Assembly (NCBI GenBank): GCA_022819855.1
Contig: JAJEGN010000012.1
Span: 136,746-200,745, forward strand
DNA length: 64,000 bases
Reading direction: 5' to 3'
From: Gammaproteobacteria bacterium
GTDB taxonomy: Bacteria > Pseudomonadota > Gammaproteobacteria > Steroidobacterales > Rariloculaceae
The notes below the pieces were generated by a model. That model was not told where the DNA came from. It saw only the letters and a program-made list of their open reading frames with translations, and did not search any database. How positions within the stretch are numbered: position 1 is the stretch's first letter; every line of letters begins with the position of its first letter. Below, piece after piece: positions 42,168-52,234 of this stretch. A program made the position numbers and the translations under genes.

Positions 42168-44639
42168 CTAGTCGTCGCTGCCGCTCAGCATGCTGCAAAG
42201 CCGCAACAGGTCCGCGAAGATCCCCGCGGCCGTAACGTCCGGCCCCGCACCCGGACCGCGCACGATCAACGGATTCTCACTGTAGCGGCGCGTCGCGAAC
42301 CGCACGATGTTGTCCGTGAGACTGATGTTCGCGAACGGGTGGTCGGCATCGAAACTTTGCAGGCGGACGCTCGCCTTCGCCTGGCTGACGTTCACGTCGG
42401 CGACGTAGCGCAGCACCTGCCCATTGCCCCCGGCCTCCTCCACCCGTGCGGCCATCGGCGCGTCGAAGTCCGCCAGTCGGTCGAGGAACTCATCTACAGA
42501 AGCGCCGGCGAGTGCTGAGGGCACCAGGCTCTCGACCTCGATGTCGGCCAACTCGAGATCGAGGCCGGACTCGCGCGCCAGGATCACCGCCTTGCGGGCG
42601 ACATCCATGCCTGACAGATCGTCGCGCGGATCGGGCTCGGTGTAGCCCCGAGCCCGGGCATCGCGGACGATCTCGGAGAACGCCCGGCTGCCGTCGAAGA
42701 CGTTGAAGAGATAGGCCAGCGTCCCGGAAAAGATTCCACTGATGCTGTGAATGTCGTCGCCGGTCTCGACGAGATCCTTGAGCGTGTTGATCACGGGCAG
42801 TCCGGCGCCGACGGTCGCCTCGTAGAGAAAGTGGGTGTTCGCATCGCGGTTGCGCCGCTCGAGTTGCGTGTAGTACGCCATCGGGCCGCTGTGCGCGCGC
42901 TTGTTGGGCGTGATGACGTGGATTCCGCGCGCAAGCCACTCGGCGTAGCGGTCGGCGATCTCCTGGCTCGCGGTGCAGTCGATGAGTACGGCATGGGGCA
43001 GATAGTCCGCGTGCACGTGTTCGACGAAACCGTCGATGTCCATCGACTCCCCGTTCTCCAAAGCGCCCCGCCAGTCGTCGAGACCGACCCTGGACTGATC
43101 CAGGCACATGCGCCTGGAACCGCCGACCGCGCGAACGCGCAGATCCAGATCGAACTGTTCGCGCAGACTGCCGCCGGCGGCCGCGAGCTGGTCGAGCAAC
43201 GCACTGCCCACCGCGCCCGGTCCGATCAGTCCGATCGAGACGGTTTTCGCCGACAGGTAGAAGTTGCTGTGCACGGCTCGCAGCGCGCGCGTCAGGTCCT
43301 TCGAAGCGATCACGGCGGAGATGTTGCGCTCGGAGGCGCCCTGCGCGATCGCGCGAACGTTGATGCCCGCGCCGCCCAGCGTGCGGAAGAAGCGGCCGGC
43401 ACTGCCCGGCAGTCCGGCCATGCCATCGCCTACCACGGCGAGAATCGCGCAGTCCGGCGTCATCTGGATGCGCTGCACGATCCCCTGACCGAGTTCGACG
43501 GCAAACGCGCGCTCGACGACGCGCCTGACGGTTTCGGTCGCGTCCTCGGCGACCGCGAAGCAGATCGAGTGCTCGGAACTGCCCTGCGAGATCAGCATGA
43601 CCGATACACCGACGTCCCGTAGCGCACCGAACAGACGGTCGGCCGTGCCGGGTACGCCGATCAGCCCCGCGCCTTCGAGATTCACGAGCGCGACACCATC
43701 AATGCCGCTCACGCCCTTGACGACCTCTTCGCGCGGCGTCGATGCGGACGAAATCGTGGTTCCCGGACGTCCGGAATCGAAGGTATTTCGAATCCGGATC
43801 GGTATCGCGTCTGCAACCGCGGGCGCCATGGTCAGCGGATGCAGAACCTTGGCCCCGAAATAGGCCAGTTCCATGGCCTCGCTATATGAGATTTCGTCGA
43901 TCACCGTGGCCTCGGGAACCTTGCGCGGATCGCCGCTCATGACCCCGTCGACATCGGTCCAGATATTGATTTCGCTCGCGCCGAGGAGCGCAGCGAAGAT
44001 CGACGCCGAGTAGTCGCTGCCGTTGCGCCCGAGCGTTGTCGGCAAGCCGTCCTTGCTCGATGCGATGTAGCCGGTCACGACCGCGATCCCGGCGAAGTCC
44101 GTAGGGATGACCTCACCGCACCTGGCACGCGTCGCGTCCCAGTCGACGACGGGCCCCATCTCGCCGCGCTCGGTCACGAGCACATCGCGGGCGTTGACGA
44201 ACCGGACCTCGCGGGCGTCCTGACTGCTTCTGAGGACTTCCGTCATCAGGCGCGCCGACCAAAGCTCCCCGAACCCCGACACGAGGTCGCGGCTGCGGTG
44301 CGACGCCGAGCGGACGAGCGACAGGGCCTTGAGCACATGCTGGATGTCGCCGAGGTCGCGTTCGACGTCGTCACACAGGGCCGCAGCGTGCTCGGTGGAC
44401 AGCAGTTCCCCGGACACAGCCGCATAGCGCGCACGCAGCGCGTCGAGGGAGTCTGTCAGGCCCTCGTCCGACACCGCCTTGCCGATGAGTCCGAGAAGCT
44501 GGTCCGTGACGCCCCCCATCGCCGATACGACCACGGCGACGTTGGCAGCGCAAGGCGCGCCGGCGATTTTGGCGACACGGCGATAACACTCCGCGTCGGC
44601 AAGGCTCGTGCCGCCGAATTTGTGGACGATCCACGCCAT
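42168..44639 (-). CDS. thrA: Bifunctional aspartokinase / homoserine dehydrogenase
   Basis: KFGGTSLADAECYRRVA, NGSDYSASIFAALLGA, ACT repeats, GLIGPGAVGSALLDQL, ANKR-like TPNKRAHSGP, DPRDDLSGMDVARKAVILARE. Confidence 0.97.
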   Translation of the reverse strand: MAWIVHKFGGTSLADAECYRRVAKIAGAPCAANVAVVVSAMGGVTDQLLGLIGKAVSDEGLTDSLDALRARYAAVSGELLSTEHAAALCDDVERDLGDIQHVLKALSLVRSASHRSRDLVSGFGELWSARLMTEVLRSSQDAREVRFVNARDVLVTERGEMGPVVDWDATRARCGEVIPTDFAGIAVVTGYIASSKDGLPTTLGRNGSDYSASIFAALLGASEINIWTDVDGVMSGDPRKVPEATVIDEISYSEAMELAYFGAKVLHPLTMAPAVADAIPIRIRNTFDSGRPGTTISSASTPREEVVKGVSGIDGVALVNLEGAGLIGVPGTADRLFGALRDVGVSVMLISQGSSEHSICFAVAEDATETVRRVVERAFAVELGQGIVQRIQMTPDCAILAVVGDGMAGLPGSAGRFFRTLGGAGINVRAIAQGASERNISAVIASKDLTRALRAVHSNFYLSAKTVSIGLIGPGAVGSALLDQLAAAGGSLREQFDLDLRVRAVGGSRRMCLDQSRVGLDDWRGALENGESMDIDGFVEHVHADYLPHAVLIDCTASQEIADRYAEWLARGIHVITPNKRAHSGPMAYYTQLERRNRDANTHFLYEATVGAGLPVINTLKDLVETGDDIHSISGIFSGTLAYLFNVFDGSRAFSEIVRDARARGYTEPDPRDDLSGMDVARKAVILARESGLDLELADIEVESLVPSALAGASVDEFLDRLADFDAPMAARVEEAGGNGQVLRYVADVNVSQAKASVRLQSFDADHPFANISLTDNIVRFATRRYSENPLIVRGPGAGPDVTAAGIFADLLRLCSMLSGSDD

Positions 44640-44809
44640 TGGATATCCCGTTTACGTTGGCCGGGCCGCTGCCGGCCCTGTGCACCGCCATTGCGGCGGA
44701 CGCGAGCATACCAGAATCAGGGGGTCAATCAGACCGGCAGCCCGCCGCGAAATCGCGCGCCGAACCGGAAAAACGAGGTGCTTTGCCGGTAGCTGCCGGA
44801 TGTGTGCCG

Positions 44810-45505
44810 TCAGCCCGCAGACGCCGTTGCGTTCGCGATTTCCCCGCGCATCGCCGAGATCGTTGCGGCGTAGTCGTCGGTCCCGAAGATTGCCGTGCCG
44901 GCCACGAAGGTATCGGCGCCCGCGCTCGCGATTCGACCAATATTGTCGACCTTGACCCCGCCGTCGACTTCAAGGCGGATGTCCCGCCCCGACCCGGCGA
45001 TGATTTCGCGCGCCGCGGCGAGCTTCCCGATCGTCGACTCGATGAACTTCTGACCTCCGAAGCCCGGGTTCACGGACATCAGCAACACGAGATCGACCTT
45101 GTCGGTCAGGTGATCGAGCCAGCTCAGCGGCGTTGCGGGATTGAAGACGAGACCGGCCTTGCAGCCCGAATCCCTGATGAGCTGGAGTGTCCGGTCGACG
45201 TGGTCGCTGGCCTCGGGGTGAAAGCTGATGTAGCTCGCGCCCGCACGCGCGAACTCCGGCACGATGCTGTCAACGGGCTTGACCATCAGGTGGACGTCGA
45301 TGGGCGCCTCGATCTCCCTGGCGCGCAGGTGCTCGTGCAACCTCTCGCAGACGGGCGGGCCGATGGTCAGCGCCGGCACGTAGTGGTTGTCCATCACGTC
45401 GAAATGGATGAGGTCGGCGCCGCCCGCGGCCACGGCTTCGACTTCCTCGCCGAGCCGGGCGAAGTCCGCGGCGAGTATTGAAGGTGCGATCCAGAATTCG
45501 TTCAT
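44810..45505 (-). CDS. rpe: Ribulose-phosphate 3-epimerase
   Basis: [60 protein letters not shown]. Confidence 0.97.
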   Translation of the reverse strand: MNEFWIAPSILAADFARLGEEVEAVAAGGADLIHFDVMDNHYVPALTIGPPVCERLHEHLRAREIEAPIDVHLMVKPVDSIVPEFARAGASYISFHPEASDHVDRTLQLIRDSGCKAGLVFNPATPLSWLDHLTDKVDLVLLMSVNPGFGGQKFIESTIGKLAAAREIIAGSGRDIRLEVDGGVKVDNIGRIASAGADTFVAGTAIFGTDDYAATISAMRGEIANATASAG

Positions 45506-45664
45506 GCGGACGATTATTCCACGATCCGCCAGCTCGCTCATCCCGTGTCCCGCGCACCGACGAACGAGATCTCCTCACAAGGTAAACTTGGATCGGTGCG
45601 TGTACGCCACTAACATGCTACGTAACACCGCCCGCAAGCAGCGAAGGATTGTTTCCGCACCGCA

Positions 45665-47857
45665 ATGTTTCTGCACTCCAGAACGAAGGATCGACCCGTA
45701 CACCTTGGCTTGTTCGGACTGGAGGCCCTTTCCCATGACCCGGCCGCCGCTGCGGTCGAGTCGGCGCGGCCGCAGGTCGCCGCGCCGCCCGCCCAGGACG
45801 CAGACGACAAGCTGAGCACGGTTGCACGGCAATATCTCGAAATCTTCGCCGGCAGCATCGACGGCGACGCGGCTGCCGCACGGGCGCCCGTACCTGACGA
45901 TCTCGCCCGGCGCGCCGCGGACGTCAAGGGTCTCGCCTACTTTCTCGATGCCGCCCATGTCGGCATCTGCGCCGTGCCGGCCGAGGCGTGGCTTGCAGGT
46001 GCCGAGAGCTTCGAGCATCCCAACGCGATCGTCCTGCTGATAGAGCACGGCAGGCTCCCCGAGGCATCCAACCTCGCGCATGACTGGACGGCTCCTGCCC
46101 GTCGGGGAGTCGGGGACATGCGCGCGGCGGAGATCGCGGTGGTCGTCGCCGGACACATTCGCCACATGGGTTTCAACGCGCGCTGTCATTTCGCGGGCCA
46201 CAGCGGCGTCGAGCTGGAGCGCCTTGCGGTCCTCTCCGGCGTCGCGTTGCGCACGGCCGACGGAACGGTCAGTCCGTTCCTCGGTTCCGGCTACTCGCTC
46301 TCCGTCGTAACGACGGAATACGAGCTCGAACACGACATGCCGCTTGCCGCCGACGCCGAGCGGCAGGCGCGAGGCCTGCGCCATTGGTGGGGGGTGAACG
46401 GCGCACAGTCGGGCCGGGAACGCAACCGGCGCGCCCGGCGGCCGAGCCACCTGAGCCACTACCCGATGGAACAGGTACGCCGGGTCGACCGCCCGACTAC
46501 CCTGATCATCGACGACGAAGTGCCGCGCGTGCCGAAGCGCGCCGCGTTCTTCGAACGGGCGCTGCAAGGGGATCTCGGCGCCAAGGCACAGCGCGAACGC
46601 GGCAACTTTTCCTTCAAGCATCCGACCTCGCAGAGCCTGCTGACGACAATCCGCTCGCTCGTGCCGTTCCAGGACGGCCCGGTCGGTGAGACGGATGTCA
46701 GCCGATACGGCGACCCTGAAGCCAACGCGGCGGCCATCAAGTCGCTGTCCTACTTCCTGGGCTCCGACCTGACCGGAATCTGCGAGATACCGCGCTACGC
46801 CTGGTTCTCCCACAAGGAGGACGGCAAGCCGCTGAAGATGTACCACCGCTACGCGGTCGTCATGCTCATCGACCAGGGCTTCGACACGATGGAAGGCGCA
46901 AGCGGCGACGACTGGATTTCCGGTACGCAGTCGATGCGCGGCTATCTGCGCGGCGCGGAGATCGCGGGCGTCATGGCCGCACACCTCAGGAGCCTGGGCT
47001 TCCCGGCGCGCTCGCAGACGAATGCCGACAGCGACGTACTGCACATCCCGCTGATCCTCTGGGCGGGGCTCGGCGAGCTCAGCCGAATCGGCGAACTCGT
47101 GCTCAACCCGTTCGTCGGACCGCGCTTCAAGTCGGTCGTGCTGACGACGGACATGCCGCTTGCGGTCGACAAGCCGATCGACTTCGGACTTCAGTACTTC
47201 TGCAACAACTGCCTGAAGTGCGCGCGCGAGTGCCCCTGCGATGCGATCTCCTGGGGCAACAGCGTGATGTTCAACGGCTACGAGATGTGGAAGCTCGACG
47301 TCGAACGCTGCACCCGGTACCGGCTCACCAACTCGCGCGGCGCGGCCTGCGGCCGCTGCATGAAGACCTGTCCGCTCAACAAGGTCGTCGACGCCGACGG
47401 CCCGATCGTCACGCGCATCGCGAGCTGGCTCGGCATCCATGCGTTCTGGCTGAAGCCGCTCATGGTGCCGTTCGCCGCGTGGCTCGACGATTTCATCGGC
47501 AACGGCAAACGCAACCTGGCCAAGAAATGGTGGTTCGACCACGAGATCGTCAACGGCGTCACCGTCACGCCGCGCGCGACCAACCAGCGCGACATCGACC
47601 CGTCCCGCAACATCGATCCGGCAACGCAGAAGATCGCCTACTACCACGCAGACGCGATGCCGGCGCCCGACTCGCCGGGGCCCGTCAAGGTCGACCGCAA
47701 GACTGCGCTAACCTCGCGAGACGTCGTCGAGACGCCCGACCAGGCGCGGGCACGCGTCGCACGCGGCGAGCCGCGCCCGGCGCACTACGTGCCCGTACCG
47801 CCGATCGGCGCAGACGACGCCGAATCGCAGCGCGTAGAGAGCCCCTACGCGAAATAG
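45665..47857 (+). CDS. Reductive dehalogenase-like protein with duplicated RdhA-type domain and two [4Fe-4S] motifs
   Basis: CNNCLKCARECPCDAISW and CGRCMKTCPLNK ferredoxin motifs; two homologous blocks at aa 87-230 and 368-512 (VKGLAYFLDAAHVGICAVPAEAW / IKSLSYFLGSDLTGICEIPRYAW). Confidence 0.85.
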   Translation: MFLHSRTKDRPVHLGLFGLEALSHDPAAAAVESARPQVAAPPAQDADDKLSTVARQYLEIFAGSIDGDAAAARAPVPDDLARRAADVKGLAYFLDAAHVGICAVPAEAWLAGAESFEHPNAIVLLIEHGRLPEASNLAHDWTAPARRGVGDMRAAEIAVVVAGHIRHMGFNARCHFAGHSGVELERLAVLSGVALRTADGTVSPFLGSGYSLSVVTTEYELEHDMPLAADAERQARGLRHWWGVNGAQSGRERNRRARRPSHLSHYPMEQVRRVDRPTTLIIDDEVPRVPKRAAFFERALQGDLGAKAQRERGNFSFKHPTSQSLLTTIRSLVPFQDGPVGETDVSRYGDPEANAAAIKSLSYFLGSDLTGICEIPRYAWFSHKEDGKPLKMYHRYAVVMLIDQGFDTMEGASGDDWISGTQSMRGYLRGAEIAGVMAAHLRSLGFPARSQTNADSDVLHIPLILWAGLGELSRIGELVLNPFVGPRFKSVVLTTDMPLAVDKPIDFGLQYFCNNCLKCARECPCDAISWGNSVMFNGYEMWKLDVERCTRYRLTNSRGAACGRCMKTCPLNKVVDADGPIVTRIASWLGIHAFWLKPLMVPFAAWLDDFIGNGKRNLAKKWWFDHEIVNGVTVTPRATNQRDIDPSRNIDPATQKIAYYHADAMPAPDSPGPVKVDRKTALTSRDVVETPDQARARVARGEPRPAHYVPVPPIGADDAESQRVESPYAK

Positions 47858-47982
47858 CCCTGCTTGATTCAGGCGCTCGACCGGCCTGTCACGACATCCA
47901 CAAGCGTCCGGCAAGGACTACTTGACGCCTGCCGCGTCTGCCGCACTGCTGCGCGCACGCCGTCTCGCAATGCCGCTACAGC

Positions 47983-48975
47983 TCAATCGTCACAGCGATT
48001 GACTTCGACGGAAACATGGACGATTCCGGCATCGGCCGGGATCAGGTTCCTGTAGTAGTCGGGCGGTTTGGGATCGTGCGTGACGACCGAGACGATCGCC
48101 GAATAGATGTCCGGACCCACGGCCCAGACGTGAAGATCGGCTATGCGGTTGTCATCGGCGGACTCGATGCTCCCGCGCACGGCGTCGGATACCTCTTGCG
48201 GCGCCGCCCCGTCCAGCAGGATCGCGCTCGTCGAGCGCAGCAGGCCGATCGACCAGCGCGCGACGAGAATCGCGCCGACGATGCCCATGGCGGGATCCAT
48301 CCAGACGAAGCCGAAGTATTTCGCGCTGAGCAGCGCGAAGATCGCGAGCAGCGACGTCAATGCGTCGGCGAGTACATGCAGATAGGCCGACACGAGATTG
48401 TGATCCCGGGCATGATGGTGGTGATGCCCATGGCCGTGCTGGTGGGCATGACCGTGGTGATGCGCATGTCCGTGGCCGTGCGCCCTGTGACCGCCCTCCT
48501 CTTCCAGGTCCGCAGGCTTCTTCTGCTCGAGAATCAACACCGAGACGCCGTTGACGATCAGGCCGAGCACGGCGACGAGAATCGCCTGATTGAAGGCGAT
48601 CGGCACCGGCGCGATGAAGCGCCCGATGCTCTCCATCGCCATGGCGAGCGCGAAGCCCGCGAGCAGCACGGCGCCCGTGAACCCGCCGAGCACGTTGACC
48701 TTGCCCGTGCCGAAGCTGAAGCGTGCGTCGTGCGCGTGCCGCCGCGCATAGATGTATGCGAACGCGTTGATGCTGAGCGCCGCGGCGTGCGACGCCATGT
48801 GCAGGCCGTCGGCGAGCAGCGCCATGGACCCGTAGACGACACCGGCGATGATCTCGACGACCATCATCGTTCCGGTGATGGCGATGACGATCAGGGTCTT
48901 CGTCTCGCCGGGCCTTCTGAGATCCTGTCCGAAGGTATGGGGGTGCTGCCAACGCTGCAGTTGCTTCTCGTGCAT
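47983..48975 (-). CDS. dmeF: CDF-family metal efflux transporter (DmeF-like) with His-rich loop
   Basis: ITGTMMVVEIIAGVVYGSMALLADGLHMASHAAAL; HGHGHAHHHGHAHQHGHGHHHHHARDH loop; RSTSAILLDGA. Confidence 0.9.
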   Translation of the reverse strand: MHEKQLQRWQHPHTFGQDLRRPGETKTLIVIAITGTMMVVEIIAGVVYGSMALLADGLHMASHAAALSINAFAYIYARRHAHDARFSFGTGKVNVLGGFTGAVLLAGFALAMAMESIGRFIAPVPIAFNQAILVAVLGLIVNGVSVLILEQKKPADLEEEGGHRAHGHGHAHHHGHAHQHGHGHHHHHARDHNLVSAYLHVLADALTSLLAIFALLSAKYFGFVWMDPAMGIVGAILVARWSIGLLRSTSAILLDGAAPQEVSDAVRGSIESADDNRIADLHVWAVGPDIYSAIVSVVTHDPKPPDYYRNLIPADAGIVHVSVEVNRCDD

Positions 48976-49144
48976 GGGTTCCAGAACGACCGTCCGCTGC
49001 CGGAATCATAAAGCAGACTCACGCGGTCTACACCGGGGGCACACTCGCCTGCGGGTTTCTTTCGCGATAAACCCGTGCCAAACTCCACGCCGCATGGCGG
49101 CGGTCGTCCGGACCGACGCCACGAAGGAACGACGAGGGAAAGAC

Positions 49145-49612
49145 ATGGCTATCGACACGGAGCAGGTCATCGACCAGCTCAACAAGATTCTCGAATACGA
49201 ACTTGCGGGCGTCGTCCGGTACACGCACTACGCGATGATGATCTTCGGCTACAACCGGATACCCATCGTCGCGCTCTTTCAGCAGGAGGCGCAGGAATCC
49301 CTGGGACATGCGCAGCAGGCGGGCGAAATGATCACCCGGCTCGGCGGCCATCCGTCACTTGGCATCGGCCCGCTGTTGGAAACGTACCAGCACGAAGTGC
49401 GTCCGATCCTGGAGGAAACGCTCGAAGCCGAGCACGCCGCGCTCAAGCTCTACTACGAACTGCTCGCGATGGTCGAAGGCAAGCACGTACCGCTCGAGGA
49501 ATACGCGCGCAACCTCATCCTCACGGAAGAGTCGCACATCGACGAAATCGACAAGATGTTGCGTAACCCTGGCGACGTCGGCGTCAGCGAGGCTGCGCGC
49601 GCACTCAGCTAG
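49145..49612 (+). CDS. Bacterioferritin-like ferritin-superfamily protein
   Basis: LNKILEYELAGVVRYTHYAMM, EAQESLGHAQQAGEMITRLGGHPSL; four-helix ferritin pattern with EExxH. Confidence 0.88.
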   Translation: MAIDTEQVIDQLNKILEYELAGVVRYTHYAMMIFGYNRIPIVALFQQEAQESLGHAQQAGEMITRLGGHPSLGIGPLLETYQHEVRPILEETLEAEHAALKLYYELLAMVEGKHVPLEEYARNLILTEESHIDEIDKMLRNPGDVGVSEAARALS

Positions 49613-49639
49613 ACAAACTATCGAATTTGGGAGAATGAA

Positions 49640-50425
49640 ATGGATCTGGGACTGAAAGGAAAAAACGCAGCGATTACGGGCGCGAGCCAGGGCATAGGCT
49701 ACGCGATCGCAAACGCACTTGCTCAGGAAGGCTGCAACGTCGCGCTCGCGGCGCGCGGCGAGGACCGTCTGAACCAGGCGGTCGCCGACATGCAGGCGCA
49801 TGGCGTGACGGCCGTCGGCATCGTCGCCGACCTTGCGAACGAGGACGGCTGCAAGGCGTTCGCTGAAGGCGCTGCCGAACAGCTTGGCGGGCTCGACATC
49901 CTCGTCAACAACGTCGGCGGCATGATTCCGGGCACGCTCGACGGCCTGACTCCGGAAGTCTGGGAGCGCGTTCTCAACGTCAACCTCATGGCGGCCGTCT
50001 ACATGACCAAGCACGCCTTGCCGCATCTGCGCAACGGAAACGCGCCGCGGATCCTGAACGTGTCCGGAGTCTCGGGCACGCAGCTACTGCCGGGCGCACT
50101 GACGACGACGATTCCCAATGCCGGAATCATAGGGTTCTCGAAGGTCATGGCCGGCGAACTCGGCCCCGCAGGCATTACCGTCAACAACATCTGTCCGGGC
50201 CTGACGGCCACGGAGTCGTGGGGGCCGCGCGCCGAAGCCATGGCCAAGGTCCGCGGCGTGACGGCCGACGACGTTCGCGCGGCGATCGCAGGCCAGACGC
50301 TGCTCGGCCGCTGGGCCGATCCCGAGGAGATCGGGAATGTCGCGGCCTTCCTCGTCTCGGAGAAGGCCAGCTATATGACGGGGACGACGGTCGAGGTGTG
50401 CGGCGGATTCACACGCTACATCTGA
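49640..50425 (+). CDS. SDR-family oxidoreductase
   Basis: AAITGASQGIGYAIANALAQEG, NNVGGMIPG, catalytic region and NNICPG. Confidence 0.93.
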   Translation: MDLGLKGKNAAITGASQGIGYAIANALAQEGCNVALAARGEDRLNQAVADMQAHGVTAVGIVADLANEDGCKAFAEGAAEQLGGLDILVNNVGGMIPGTLDGLTPEVWERVLNVNLMAAVYMTKHALPHLRNGNAPRILNVSGVSGTQLLPGALTTTIPNAGIIGFSKVMAGELGPAGITVNNICPGLTATESWGPRAEAMAKVRGVTADDVRAAIAGQTLLGRWADPEEIGNVAAFLVSEKASYMTGTTVEVCGGFTRYI

Positions 50426-50627
50426 CGCGCGTCCGCACGACGGTTCCGAGATAGTCGAAAGCCATACAAGACAACAGCAGGTGAAAAACCTGCGACGGTG
50501 AGTTGACGCTTTCGGCGCCTGCGAGTCGCGCTACCCGGTCCAGCGCCACAGTCTGCCGCCAGGTTCGGTTCCGCCGCCGGGATCCTCCGAGTTGTCGCAC
50601 AATCGGGGCAGCGCAGGTCGCAACCGG

Positions 50628-52064
50628 CTACCACCAGTCCGCGCGCTCGCGCACGGCCGCCTGTGCGCGCTGTGCATCGTCGATGACCTCATCGACATCG
50701 ATGTCGGTCAGCACACCGTCGCGCTTGAGTATCCTGCCGTCGATCATCACGGTATCGATGTTCGCGGGCTGGGCGGCCTCGACGAGCATGTGTGCAGGCT
50801 CGGTGAATACGCCAAGGTTAAGCGCGCGCGTGTCGACCATGATCAGGTCCGCTCGCTTGCCCGGCGTCAGCGAGCCGATGTTGTCCTCGAGCCCCATCGA
50901 ACGCGCGCCCTCGATCGTCGCAAGCTCGAGGACGCGGCGGGCCGGAAGCCTGAATTCGTCCTGCGTGCGCGAGTTTTCGACGTTCTGGATCGCCTTCATG
51001 ATCGCAAACATGTCGGCGTTCCCCGTCAGGGTCGGGGTATCCACGGACAGGCCGACGGGGATGCCGGCATCGAGGAAGTCGCCGGTGATCGGGAAGCCGA
51101 AGCCGATTCGCAACTCGGTCCAGGGCGACAGGCTCACAGACGCGCCGCGCCGCGCGAGCGCCTCGATCTCCTCCGGGCTCGTCCAGATCGCGTGGATGAC
51201 CTGCACGTGCGGCCCGAGCATGCCGGCATCCTCGATCGCCTGGATGCCGCCGCGGCTGGTGGGGAAGTTGTTGACGTGCACGGACACGGGCAAATCGAGT
51301 TCGCGGGCCGCCACATAGTCCTGCCGGGACGCTTCGGTGCCCGCCCCGCGCCAGGCCAGACCGAGCGTCAACAGGCCATCGTTGGAGTAGTCGTTCCAGT
51401 TCACCGCGAGGCGCGCGACATCGGCCATGTCGAGCGGTGAATCGTTCGACGCGCCGGTCGGCGATCCGTAAGCGAAACGTGCGCGGATGCCCGTATCGGT
51501 CAACGCCCGAAGATCGGCTTCGGCGTACTCGGGATCACGCACGTTGTGGCACCAGTCGTGCACGAAGGTGATGCCGGAATGGATGGCCTCGGCGGCCGAC
51601 AATCGCGTACTCGCGTACATGTCTTCGGCCACGTAATGCGCCCCGATGCCGCGCGAGGTCGGAAAATACCCGTGCTCGGGCACGTCGCCCGCCATGCTGC
51701 GCAGCATCGTCGTCCACATGTGCCAGTGCGTCTCGACGAGGCCCGGCAGGACGAGCATCCCGCCGGCATCGATCACGGTGGCGTCGGGAGCGTCGATCGA
51801 CGCGCCGACCGCGGCGATCTGCCCGTCCCTGACGTGGACATCGGCATCGGACAGATCGCCGAGCGCCGGGTCCATCGTGAGCACGTAGCCGCCCCGGATC
51901 AGGTATTCGTTGCTTGCCGGCATGACGCCGCCCCCGTTGTCGCTGTCCTGCGCGCTTGCGAGCCGCCAGCCGCCAGCGCCAAGTGCGCCGATGGCCACGG
52001 CGCCACCCATGAAATCACGCCTTCCGATCGATCCGCCGCTGCCGTGCCTTGTCATGTTCGCCAC
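50628..52064 (-). CDS. Amidohydrolase-family protein with Tat signal
   Basis: RRDFMGGAVAIGALGAGGW leader; VLPGLVETHWHMW, LTPGKRADLIMVD. Confidence 0.9.
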   Translation of the reverse strand: MANMTRHGSGGSIGRRDFMGGAVAIGALGAGGWRLASAQDSDNGGGVMPASNEYLIRGGYVLTMDPALGDLSDADVHVRDGQIAAVGASIDAPDATVIDAGGMLVLPGLVETHWHMWTTMLRSMAGDVPEHGYFPTSRGIGAHYVAEDMYASTRLSAAEAIHSGITFVHDWCHNVRDPEYAEADLRALTDTGIRARFAYGSPTGASNDSPLDMADVARLAVNWNDYSNDGLLTLGLAWRGAGTEASRQDYVAARELDLPVSVHVNNFPTSRGGIQAIEDAGMLGPHVQVIHAIWTSPEEIEALARRGASVSLSPWTELRIGFGFPITGDFLDAGIPVGLSVDTPTLTGNADMFAIMKAIQNVENSRTQDEFRLPARRVLELATIEGARSMGLEDNIGSLTPGKRADLIMVDTRALNLGVFTEPAHMLVEAAQPANIDTVMIDGRILKRDGVLTDIDVDEVIDDAQRAQAAVRERADWW

Positions 52065-52234
52065 CGTTGCTCCCAGATTCTCCCATCACCGACGGCCGGC
52101 CCCGCAGGTACGCGATCGCCATGCCGCCAGATTCGCGGGCCGGTTTCGGGTCTCCCCTGGCCTGGTGGCGGATGCCTGTCGCGTGCGCGCGGCCCGCAAT
52201 CTGCCGCCGCGCGGTCGCGGGCATATACGCCACG

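Noticed and set aside
45575-47647. 690-aa minus-strand ORF
   Set aside because: Antisense to the Rdh-like gene; Arg/Val/Ala-rich shadow ORF without domain features.
48400-48490. Repetitive gtggtgatgcccatgg tract
   Set aside because: Codes for the His-rich loop of the CDF transporter; not a repeat array.
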